Positions 9,996 to 17,967 of a stretch of DNA of 64,000 nucleotides are shown here, in pieces. The stretch spans positions 1-64,000 of the forward strand of contig CAMAUE010000004.1 in NCBI GenBank assembly GCA_945861245.1, read 5' to 3'. Source of the DNA: Singulisphaera sp. GP187. GTDB taxonomy: Bacteria > Planctomycetota > Planctomycetia > Gemmatales > Gemmataceae. The number at the start of each line of letters is the position of its first letter. Position 1 is the first letter of the stretch. The notes under the pieces are model-generated. The model saw only the letters and a list, made by a program, of their open reading frames with translations, had not been told where the DNA came from and searched no databases. The position numbers and the translations under genes were made by a program.

Positions 9996-10373
9996 ATGCA
10001 AGCGATGTTGAGCCGCATTTCGACGAGCCTCAGTTTCTTCGCTCTTGGCCTGTGCGCTGCGCGCGCTGACGAGTATTCGGGTACGCTCGTTAAAGTCGCC
10101 GACGGCAAAGTCACGTTCACTCGAGGTACAGGCAAAAAGAAGAAGGAATTCTCCGTACCCATAGCTGAGAAATGCCGAGTATTCGTAGCCAAGTACAATT
10201 CCAAAACAAAAACCTTCGAGGCAGGCGCTGAATTTGAAGGCGGCGTCAGCAACCCGATCTTCAAGCATTTAGAAAAAGAATCCTTCGAGTCCTGGATTGT
10301 GACCGACGCCAAGAACGAAACGATTCGCGAGTTGAGGTTGTTTCAGTCAACGGTGAAAAAGAAAACGAAGTGA
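9996..10373 (+). CDS. Small secreted protein with Lys-rich C-terminus
   Basis: MQAMLSRISTSLSFFALGLCAARADEYSGTLVKVADGKVTF...STVKKKTK; signal peptide-like N-terminus; similar to 10440 and 60605. Confidence 0.6.
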   Translation: MQAMLSRISTSLSFFALGLCAARADEYSGTLVKVADGKVTFTRGTGKKKKEFSVPIAEKCRVFVAKYNSKTKTFEAGAEFEGGVSNPIFKHLEKESFESWIVTDAKNETIRELRLFQSTVKKKTK

Positions 10374-10439
10374 AGTCATTCCCCGATGATGGCCATCGGG
10401 ATTTGCATAATGACGGTCCCCTCTAACAGGAGTAGCTCC

Positions 10440-10769
10440 ATGTTGCGTCAAGGTCTGTTCGCGTTGGTGATGATGGTTCTGTGCTTCACGTTCGTGGCCG
10501 CCGAAACGATCAAAGGCAAGGCCTCGAAGGTCGATGAGAAGAGCATTACGGTTGCTGAAGAAGGCAAAGACGCCAAAGCGTACAACTTTGCCAAGGGCTG
10601 CAAATTCTGCAAGATGGTCAAGAAGCAAAAAGAAGAAATCAAGGACGGCGTGAAGGACGAAGCGTTCGCCAAGATCGGGAAAAAAGGTCTGACCGTCACG
10701 ATCGAAACAAACAAAGAAGGCGAAGTCACCGAAGTGATCGTCGGCGGCAAGAAGAAAAAGACGACCTAA
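10440..10769 (+). CDS. Small secreted protein, GGKKKK C-terminus
   Basis: MLRQGLFALVMMVLCFTFVAAETIKGKASKVDEKSITV...EVIVGGKKKKTT; AGGAG-like RBS upstream. Confidence 0.65.
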   Translation: MLRQGLFALVMMVLCFTFVAAETIKGKASKVDEKSITVAEEGKDAKAYNFAKGCKFCKMVKKQKEEIKDGVKDEAFAKIGKKGLTVTIETNKEGEVTEVIVGGKKKKTT

Positions 10770-10787
10770 GTTTCTGCGTTTAGCCGC

Positions 10788-10858
10788 TCGACTTTGGCGA
10801 GCGCGATCGGGTACCGCACAATATGCAGGTCGCGCTCGCCGAAAGCGAGCGGCTAAAC
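10788..10858. repeat. Palindrome family D copy (GTTTAGCCGCTCG...CGAGCGGCTAAAC)
   Basis: Long hairpin just after the small secreted gene; related copies at 15688, 42513, 44431. Confidence 0.8.
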
Positions 10859-10874
10859 AAAACCGGGCCAACCA

Positions 10875-12383
10875 TCAGCCCCAAACTTTGCGCTGTCTTG
10901 AGGAATGGATGCCGAGCGCTTTGCGATATTTCGTCACGGTTCGACGTGCGACGGGGTAGCCGACTTCGGAGAGTTTCGTTACCAAATCCTCATCGGAAAG
11001 CGGGTTCGACTTGTCCTCGGCACCGATGATGTCGAGCAGCCTCTGCTTGATCGTTTCCCACGCCACATCTTCGCCACTCGCCGTCTGCGTCCCGCCGCCG
11101 AAGAAGCGCTTGAGCGGAAAGACCCCGCGCGGCGTCTGGATCCATTTATCATCGACGGCTCGGCTTATCGTGGTCACGTGCACGCCGACGGTTTCAGCGA
11201 TTTGTTGCATTTTCAGCGGTTCGATGAAATCCGGCCCGCGCTCCAGAAACGCGCGTTGATGATCGATGATCGCCTTGGTCACCTTGGTCAGCGTCGCTCG
11301 GCGTTGCTCGATGGCGTCGATCAGCCATTTCGCCGACTGAATTTTACGCTGCAACCATTCGCGTGATTTGGCGTCGAGGTTCTTGTCCTTGAGCATCTCA
11401 AAATGCTTGCGGTTGATGTAGATGTTCGGCATCCAGTCGTCGGTCAGGCGGATGTCGAAATCGTTCTGGTCGTTCTTGTCGAGGATGATGTCCGGCGTGA
11501 TGTATTGCACATTCTTGGTCGCGAACTTGGCGCCGGGTTTCGGATTGAAACGCTTGAGAATTTCGATCGCCTCTTGAATCGTCCGCAGATCGTAGCCGGT
11601 CTTCTTTTGGATCAAGGGCATGCGATTGTGCTGAATGTCTTCAAGGTGATTGAGGATCAGCGCCTTGACGATATCGCGGTGCGGCGTGTTGAGCGCAACC
11701 TGCAGGTACAAGCACTCCTTGTAATCGCGTGCTCCGACGCCGGGCGGATCGAGGCGCTGAAGATCATCGAGCGTTTCCTCGATCTGCTCGATCGTCACGT
11801 CTTGGCCATAGGCGGCGCGAATATCCTCGAGCGGCGTGACCAAGTAGCCACGCTCGTCGAGATGCGAGATCGTGAACTGCAGCAGGTCGATGTTGATTTC
11901 AGACGCATCGAGATAAGGAATCTGTTCGTTGAGGTAATCTTGCAGCGACTGCTCGCGCTCCGCCATGTTGGCCATGGCGTCGTGCTTTTTGTCCATTTCC
12001 TCGGAGACTTTGTTGGTCGACGGCCGAGATTCTTCGTCGAAGTAGTCGGACCAGTCTTCGTTGAGGGCATCCATGCGTTCAAAGTCTTCTTCGCCGCTCT
12101 TGGCGTCGATGACGAGTTCCTGCTCCGGTGCATCGGGCGAGGACTCTGGCTCAGCTGGCCTATCCGCGTCGACGCCCTCGCCGAGTTCGGGCGTTTCCGG
12201 GTAGCCTTCTTCGGTTTGGCCTGGCTCGCGCACTTCGAGCACGGCGTTTTCCTGGAGTTCAAGCTCGATGCGTTCCTGCAGCGCCATCATCGGCAGCGTA
12301 AGGATCTCCATCGATTGGATCATCCGTGGCGAGATGATCTGCGAGAGTTCCGCGCGCATCTGTGTGCCGAGGTTCAGCTGCAT
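10875..12383 (-). CDS. rpoN: RNA polymerase sigma-54 factor RpoN
   Basis: QLNLGTQMRAELSQIISPRMIQSMEILTLP... and terminal RpoN box ARRTVTKYRKALGIHSSRQRK. Confidence 0.95.
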   Translation of the reverse strand: MQLNLGTQMRAELSQIISPRMIQSMEILTLPMMALQERIELELQENAVLEVREPGQTEEGYPETPELGEGVDADRPAEPESSPDAPEQELVIDAKSGEEDFERMDALNEDWSDYFDEESRPSTNKVSEEMDKKHDAMANMAEREQSLQDYLNEQIPYLDASEINIDLLQFTISHLDERGYLVTPLEDIRAAYGQDVTIEQIEETLDDLQRLDPPGVGARDYKECLYLQVALNTPHRDIVKALILNHLEDIQHNRMPLIQKKTGYDLRTIQEAIEILKRFNPKPGAKFATKNVQYITPDIILDKNDQNDFDIRLTDDWMPNIYINRKHFEMLKDKNLDAKSREWLQRKIQSAKWLIDAIEQRRATLTKVTKAIIDHQRAFLERGPDFIEPLKMQQIAETVGVHVTTISRAVDDKWIQTPRGVFPLKRFFGGGTQTASGEDVAWETIKQRLLDIIGAEDKSNPLSDEDLVTKLSEVGYPVARRTVTKYRKALGIHSSRQRKVWG

Positions 12384-12394
12384 GGGATCTCCTG

Positions 12395-12455
12395 TTTTCC
12401 GCTTGCGGCTTAGCGCTCGACAGGTGCCGCGCGAGCGCTAAGCCGCAAGCGGAAA
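12395..12455. repeat. Palindrome family C copy (TTTTCCGCTTGCGGCTTAGCGCTCG...GAGCGCTAAGCCGCAAGCGGAAA)
   Basis: Near-perfect inverted repeat between recR and rpoN. Confidence 0.85.
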
Positions 12456-12456
12456 T

Positions 12457-13056
12457 TCAAAACGCTCGGCGGCCTTCGAGGGCGTCGGCGAGCATCTGGG
12501 CGTTGGCGAATTCGAGGCCGGAACCCGACGGTAATCCGCGAGCAAGGCGGGTGATGTTCGCGCCTGTCCCCGCAAGCAAGTTCGAGACGTACAGCGCGGT
12601 GCCGTCGCCTTCGAGCGTTGGGTTGGTGGCCATGATGATTTCCTTGACGCTGTGCTGATTGACTCGCTGGAGCAGTGCGTCGATCGTCAGCTTGTCCGGG
12701 CCGACGCCATCGAGCGGTGCGAGTCGGCCATGCAGAACATGGTAGAGTCCGCGATAGGCCGACGCGCGTTCCAGCGAGGCGACATCGCGTGCCTGTTCAA
12801 CGACACAGATGATGTTCGGGTCACGCCTGGGATCGGAGCAGATGTCGCACAGCTCGCCCTCGGTCAGGTTGCAGCATTGCCGACAGCGGCGCACATTCTG
12901 CGCGACATCGCGCAAGGCGTCGGCGAGCGCGAGGACGTTCTTGACGTCGGTGTTGAGCAAGTAGTGGGTAATGCGCTCGGCGGACTTTGGACCGATGCCC
13001 GGCAACTTGCCGAGTTCTTCCATGAGCCTCGCAATGGAGCTGCCGGTGGGTTGCAC
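12457..13056 (-). CDS. recR: Recombination mediator RecR
   Basis: LGKLPGIGPKSAERITHYLL, CRQCCNLTEGELCDIC zinc finger, Toprim ICVVEQARDVASLE. Confidence 0.95.
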   Translation of the reverse strand: MQPTGSSIARLMEELGKLPGIGPKSAERITHYLLNTDVKNVLALADALRDVAQNVRRCRQCCNLTEGELCDICSDPRRDPNIICVVEQARDVASLERASAYRGLYHVLHGRLAPLDGVGPDKLTIDALLQRVNQHSVKEIIMATNPTLEGDGTALYVSNLLAGTGANITRLARGLPSGSGLEFANAQMLADALEGRRAF

Positions 13057-13079
13057 GTCGAATCTCGTTTCTCGATAGC

Positions 13080-13245
13080 TATACTTCGCACAGATGGAAT
13101 TGTAGTGTTAAGGGACGAATCGAATCTTTTCCGAGCCGCGACCGTCAGGGAGCGGCCGACAAGATGCCGTGCGCTCGTGGTCGGCCGCTCCCTGACGGTC
13201 GCGGCTCGGAATGGCGCCGAACCCGTCATGAATGGCGGGCTATAG
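13080..13245. mobile_element. MITE-like repeat B, copy 2 (diverged, about 166 bp)
   Basis: TATACTTCGCACAGATGGAATTGTAG...CCGAGCCGCGACCGTCAGGGAGCGGCCGAC...GCGGCTCGG...CTATAG. Confidence 0.65.
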
Positions 13246-13255
13246 AGGGGATCCG

Positions 13256-13591
13256 TCACCCCGGCAGCTGGAATCCCGCGGGGAGGCCGATGCCCAGGCC
13301 GCCGGCCATCTTGGACGTTTCCTCAGCGACGGCTTGCTTGGCCTTCTGGATCGCCTGCGTAACAGCGGCGCGGACCAAATCCTCGAGCAACTCTTTGTCC
13401 TTCATCCCTTCGTCGCTGATGACGCACGAGATGAGCTCCATGTGGCCATTGACTTTGGCCTTGACCATGCCGCCGCCGGCGTCGCCCTCGGTAACGATCT
13501 GGGTGATTCTGCCCTGGAGTTTGCCCATTTCCTCCTGCATCTTGGGGAGGTTCTTCATCAGGCTGGCGATCTGGCCGAGTTTCTCGAACAT
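13256..13591 (-). CDS. YbaB/EbfC family nucleoid-associated protein
   Basis: MFEKLGQIASLMKNLPKMQEEMGKLQGRITQIVTEGDAGGGMVKAKVNGHMELISCVISDE; the true start is ATG at 13591. The longer listed ORF includes repeat-derived sequence. Confidence 0.9.
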   Translation of the reverse strand: MFEKLGQIASLMKNLPKMQEEMGKLQGRITQIVTEGDAGGGMVKAKVNGHMELISCVISDEGMKDKELLEDLVRAAVTQAIQKAKQAVAEETSKMAGGLGIGLPAGFQLPG

Positions 13592-13615
13592 GGTGTAATG
13601 CTCCGCAGGCTCCGC

Positions 13616-13776
13616 TATACTTCGCACGGTAGAATTTGTCGCTTTTACGAGCCGAATTAAACATTTCCGAGCCGCGACCGTAAGGGAACGGCCGACATAA
13701 ACCTCCCGGCATCCTGTCGGCCGCTCCCTTACGGTCACGGCTCGGAAAAGCGGCAAACTCACCCGTCAAAGGTATA
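13616..13776. mobile_element. MITE-like repeat B, copy 3 (161 bp)
   Basis: TATACTTCGCACGGTAGAATTTGTCGCTTTTACGAG...central CCGAGCCGCGACCGTAAGGGA hairpin...AAACTCACCCGTCAAAGGTATA; inverted relative to copy 1. Confidence 0.75.
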
Positions 13777-13831
13777 CATGGTTTTCGTTCAGCGCTCGCA
13801 AAATGCATACCATCGACACATTAAGCGGCCG

Positions 13832-15610
13832 CTATTCTTCGGTTGTCGTTTCTGGAATTTCCCCCGGCTCTGTCTGCACCGGCGTGCCGAAACCTTCGTC
13901 GAACACGATGACCTGGGCACCGAGCACGTCGGCGGTTCGCTTCACCATCGGCAGCTTCATCATCTCGGCCCGCGCCTGGCGTTGCTGGCCCATGGCGGTC
14001 GCGGAAGAGGAGCGTGCCGGGGTGTTGGCATCGGTGCCATCGTCCGTCCATTCGACCTTGAGTGAACAGGCTGCACCGACCATACCGCTCAGCCGATCGG
14101 CGATCTTGCCGAGTCGGTTGGAGTCGATAAACAGGTTGCCGGGAGTATTATACCGTCGGGGCACGCGAAAAGCCAGTGCATTTGGCCCAGAAATTGCTAC
14201 ATTCGCGCGTCGAAGTTCGGATTGTTCCGCAAAGCTAAGATGAGTAACAGTTTGCTTCCATATGCCATCAAAAGTCTGCTCGTTCAGTTCAACGGTAGCA
14301 CCCGTGGACGAGCTTGAGCTATCCGTCGTCACGTTTTTTTTTTCCGGCGTGACCGGTGCCGACGCCCGCGCCATTCCGCCAGATGGAACCGACGCCTTGG
14401 TCGGCGCGGCGATCATCCCGCCTTCCTTCGCCAAGAGTTGGGCGATCTGAGCGATCGGCACGAGGTCGGCCAACATCGACATGCGCACCAACGCCATCTC
14501 GAAAAGCGCTCGCACATGACTGCTGCCACGCATGCGCGTCTTGGCGGCGGCGAAAATGTCCATCCCCGCCAAAATCGTGTCGAGGCTCACGCTCGTCGCA
14601 TGGCGCTGTAACACATCCCGCCGCGCACTCGAGACGCTCACACTCTGACCCGGCAAACCCGCCGCGTTGACCACCATCAAATCGCGCCAGTATTCAATCA
14701 GCTGATCGAGCAATTCGCCCAGCTGTTGGCCGGCGTTGACGATGTCGTTGACAATCTCCAGCGCTAGCTTCGCGTTCTTCGTCAGTACCGCTTCCGCGAT
14801 GGCAGTGACGCGATCCTCATGAGCCGTGCCAAGCATCTGATGCACGCGATCCACCGTCAAGCGGTCGCCGCTGAAGGCGAGCAGCTGATCGAGCAGCGAT
14901 TGGCCATCGCGCATCGATCCACCGGCTCGGCGGGCGATCGCTTCCAGAGCCTCGTCGTCGGCTTGCATGCCTTCGGATGCCACGATTTCACGCAGTCGAT
15001 CCATGATGCCCGTAATGCTTATGCCGCCGAAATCGAAACGCTGGCAGCGCGATAGGATCGTAATCGGAATCTTCTGCACTTCCGTCGTCGCGAAGATGAA
15101 CTTCACGTGTGGCGGCGGTTCTTCGAGCGTCTTGAGCAGGCCGTTGAACGCCTGCGTCGAGAGCATGTGGACTTCGTCGATGATGTAGATTTTGTTGCGC
15201 GATCGGCTCGGGCGAAACTGAACGTTTGAGCGCAGATCGCGAATGTTGTCGATGCCGTTGTTGCTGGCACCGTCGATTTCGATAACGTCGGTGTCTTCGC
15301 CGGTGGTGATGGCCTTGCAGATTTCGCATTCATCGCAGGGCGTCGGCGTCGGGCCTTTGACGCAGTTGATCGCCTTGGCAAGGATGCGTGCGGTGCTGGT
15401 TTTACCCACACCACGAGCGCCGGTGAAGAGGTAGGCATGGGCAACCCGTCCACTTTGCAGAGCGTTAATGAGCGCTTGCGCGACCGGTTCTTGGCCGACA
15501 AGGTCCGCAAACCCCTGCGGACGATATCGGCGAGCGAGCACGGTGTACTCGCCGGCGGGTGTCGGCGGTGTGGATTCGGGCACGGGGTCGGTGGATTGCT
15601 TCTTGGTCAT
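13832..15610 (-). CDS. dnaX: DNA polymerase III subunit gamma/tau
   Basis: YRPQGFADLVGQEPVAQALINAL...AYLFTGARGVGKTSTARILAKAINC...TPCDECEIC...DEVHMLSTQAFNGLLKTLEEPPPHVKFIFATTE. Confidence 0.96.
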   Translation of the reverse strand: MTKKQSTDPVPESTPPTPAGEYTVLARRYRPQGFADLVGQEPVAQALINALQSGRVAHAYLFTGARGVGKTSTARILAKAINCVKGPTPTPCDECEICKAITTGEDTDVIEIDGASNNGIDNIRDLRSNVQFRPSRSRNKIYIIDEVHMLSTQAFNGLLKTLEEPPPHVKFIFATTEVQKIPITILSRCQRFDFGGISITGIMDRLREIVASEGMQADDEALEAIARRAGGSMRDGQSLLDQLLAFSGDRLTVDRVHQMLGTAHEDRVTAIAEAVLTKNAKLALEIVNDIVNAGQQLGELLDQLIEYWRDLMVVNAAGLPGQSVSVSSARRDVLQRHATSVSLDTILAGMDIFAAAKTRMRGSSHVRALFEMALVRMSMLADLVPIAQIAQLLAKEGGMIAAPTKASVPSGGMARASAPVTPEKKNVTTDSSSSSTGATVELNEQTFDGIWKQTVTHLSFAEQSELRRANVAISGPNALAFRVPRRYNTPGNLFIDSNRLGKIADRLSGMVGAACSLKVEWTDDGTDANTPARSSSATAMGQQRQARAEMMKLPMVKRTADVLGAQVIVFDEGFGTPVQTEPGEIPETTTEE

Positions 15611-15687
15611 CCCGTTATTTTATGATCAACGGAGTGTCGGGAGGAAAAAAATGTCGTTCCGGTAATTAACAACGAAATATTGTGATT

Positions 15688-15720
15688 GTATAGCCGCTCG
15701 CCTTTAGCGAGCGGCTATAC
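15688..15720. repeat. Short palindrome family D copy
   Basis: GTATAGCCGCTCGCCTTTAGCGAGCGGCTATAC. Confidence 0.8.
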
Positions 15721-15730
15721 ATTTGGATTG

Positions 15731-16684
15731 TCACTTCCGCCGATTGTTCCACGGGAACGGGTCGACCACTTCGACGGGCAGTGTCGAGATGCGTTCGCCG
15801 AGGATGCCCTCGAATATCGAGGCATAGACGCGGTCGATCTTCGACATCGAATGGGCGGCCATCAGGACGTGCACTCGGCCTTGCGTGCCGAGCACCCAGC
15901 CTCGGCCGGCGCGGTCTTGCACCGCTTTTGCGCCGGCGGCGTTTTTGGCGTTTTCTTGCTGAGCGCGGAACGTAACGTCCGGGCCGTCGATCGGCGCGGG
16001 ACGCAGCACCGGAGCGAGCGGCTGACCCGTTGGATCGCGGTACGTCAGCGAATCGTTGGGGTCCTGCTTTTCGGGCGGATCGAACGTGATCGGCTCGACA
16101 ACCAGACCGTGCTCGCGCTTGAGCTTGTCGGCATGGGCGGTGCGCATGTAAATCTTGAATTTGCCGCCGTCACCTTTCGACTCGGCGACTGCCTTCTTTA
16201 CAGTTTCGACAGTCCACTGGGCCTCGCGCAGGAACTGATCGCTATTTACGGGGCCTGCGACGGCGTGCAACACGCGGCCATCAGGTGCACAGAAGTAGCA
16301 AGCGACGTTGCCGCCTTGTTTCTGCTTCCCGACGATGCGGAACGTGCCGACGCGCTGAAATGAGGCGACGAAATATTTCTCGACGAATTCGCCGACTTTC
16401 GGACTGGCCAATGCGTTCACACGGAGCGCTTCGGCGTTGTTTCAGGTATAGTCGGGTTCTTCAAAGTAGCCGGAGATGTGAATCACCAGCACGAGCTTCT
16501 CTTCTTTGGCGGCTTTCGTCGCCGCTTCTTTGGGATCCTTGGCGAATTTGACGCTTGTCCCATGATCGCCGCAAGTCGGCTCAATCGGGAGCGGCGAGGC
16601 GGGTTTTTTGCCTCCGGCCGATGCGGACAGGGTGAAACTCGCGGTCAGGGCAGCGACGGCGAGCAGACGCAGGAACCAACGCAC
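15731..16684 (-). CDS. Thioredoxin-like secreted protein, candidate selenoprotein (in-frame UGA at 16444-16442)
   Basis: GTG at 16684 preceded by GGAGG; VRWFLRLLAVAALTASFTLSASA...LVLVIHISGYFEEPDYT(UGA)NNAEALRVNALASPKVGEFVEKYFVASFQ...GGNVACYFCAPDGRVLHAVAGP. The two listed ORFs (16442..16726 and 15731..16420) are in the same frame across the TGA. Confidence 0.7.
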
Positions 16685-16823
16685 GTGGGGCCTCCTTTCG
16701 AGTAACGGATTTCGCACGGTGTACACAGATAAGACGAATGATGACGCGATTTCGTTTGCGCGACGACATCTGTGGTGCTTATCATATATGATATCCGCAT
16801 TATCATGCAGTTATTAAAGGAGC

Positions 16824-17909
16824 ATGCGCATGAGTTCCAATATGCGTCGGGAAGACAAGAAACGGCGGCGCGAAAAACGCCAATCCAAACGAGATCGCGA
16901 TGGCGACCGAGTGGACGACATGCTTAAAATGCTGGATCGGGCCGCGAACACGAAATTATCCGCGACATTCCCAGGCGCGTGCCATCCGTCCGTGAGCCGA
17001 CCGGATGCTCTGAAATTTGAGTTCGCACAGTGGGTTGCCAAAGGCCTCGGCAGCGATCGCATGCGACGGTTTGAGCGAAACATTGAGCAAGGTTTGCTCG
17101 CGGATTTTCCCAATCTTGATGATTGGGCGGCGGAGGAATTTTTCTGGCACGGCGCGCCCGGCGATCCGTGGCACCCAATCGATGCTTTCCTGGCGGCACA
17201 TGGCGACCGCTTTCCGCCTGCCGCTCAGGAGCAGATCAAACGCTGGAAGCAGGCCAAGTTTGGTTTCTACGAAGTCGGCGCCTGTGCGGACGATCTGATC
17301 TCGCTGCGTGAACGCGATCCGCTGACTATGCAACCCGTCGGCGATTGGATTCGGGCCATCGCGCTCAACATCGGCGGCGTGAACGATTACGCCAAGCAGA
17401 AAGGTTCAGTGGTAGTCACCTATGTTGCGCCGTGGGTGCCGGAGCAGAATATTTACTGCGCGATGGGCTACGGCATAGGGCTTTCCGAAGCCGGTTGTGC
17501 GCCTGTTGCGGTAGCGGTTATAGGCATGCGAAACATCAAAGCGGTAGCTATTCCTTTGCCGTGGCGGGGCGGGAAAGTCCCATTACAGAGATCCCTCGAA
17601 ACATGGCTCCAGCGCAATTGGTTCTTGTGGATGAAAGAGCGCGTTCGCTGTCCGTTCCCGGCGGTTGTGATGCCGCCGAACAGAGGCTCGCGAATTCTTA
17701 CAATCGATGACTGGGTTACGCAATCTGCCGAGGAGGCTGAGAAGATCGGCATCCACTTCTGCGCCAGTATCACGCCGGAAGAATTCGGCGTCTTCGGCGC
17801 GACGACGATCACGCCGCTCGATTTTGAAGGATCAACCGCATCGGCGCTGGCGGAGTACAAGGCGTTTCGTATGCTCACCGCCGAATTGATGCGCCGGAGT
17901 CGCCGGTGA
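16824..17909 (+). CDS. Hypothetical protein with Arg/Lys-rich N-terminus
   Basis: 361 aa ORF; MRREDKKRRREKRQSKRDRDGDRVDDM; its stop codon lies in a palindromic repeat. Confidence 0.5.
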   Translation: MRMSSNMRREDKKRRREKRQSKRDRDGDRVDDMLKMLDRAANTKLSATFPGACHPSVSRPDALKFEFAQWVAKGLGSDRMRRFERNIEQGLLADFPNLDDWAAEEFFWHGAPGDPWHPIDAFLAAHGDRFPPAAQEQIKRWKQAKFGFYEVGACADDLISLRERDPLTMQPVGDWIRAIALNIGGVNDYAKQKGSVVVTYVAPWVPEQNIYCAMGYGIGLSEAGCAPVAVAVIGMRNIKAVAIPLPWRGGKVPLQRSLETWLQRNWFLWMKERVRCPFPAVVMPPNRGSRILTIDDWVTQSAEEAEKIGIHFCASITPEEFGVFGATTITPLDFEGSTASALAEYKAFRMLTAELMRRSRR

Positions 17910-17957
17910 AGCGTAAGCGACGGATTTCCTCATCCGTCGCTTACGCTTCCGCCTCGT
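17902..17957. repeat. Palindrome family A copy (GAAGCGTAAGCGACGGAT...ATCCGTCGCTTACGCTTCC)
   Basis: Inverted repeat between convergent genes; includes TGA of the 16824..17909 ORF. Confidence 0.85.
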
Positions 17958-17967
17958 AACACAATCG

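Noticed and set aside
11403-12413. 336-aa plus-strand ORF opposite rpoN
   Set aside because: Shadow ORF; rpoN is certain, and its C-terminal SCFPLAA comes from the family C palindrome.
16442-16726. Treating 16442..16726 and 15731..16420 as two separate genes
   Set aside because: Same frame across a single TGA, no RBS before the second, and the thioredoxin-like domain spans the junction; kept as one gene, with nonsense mutation as the alternative.
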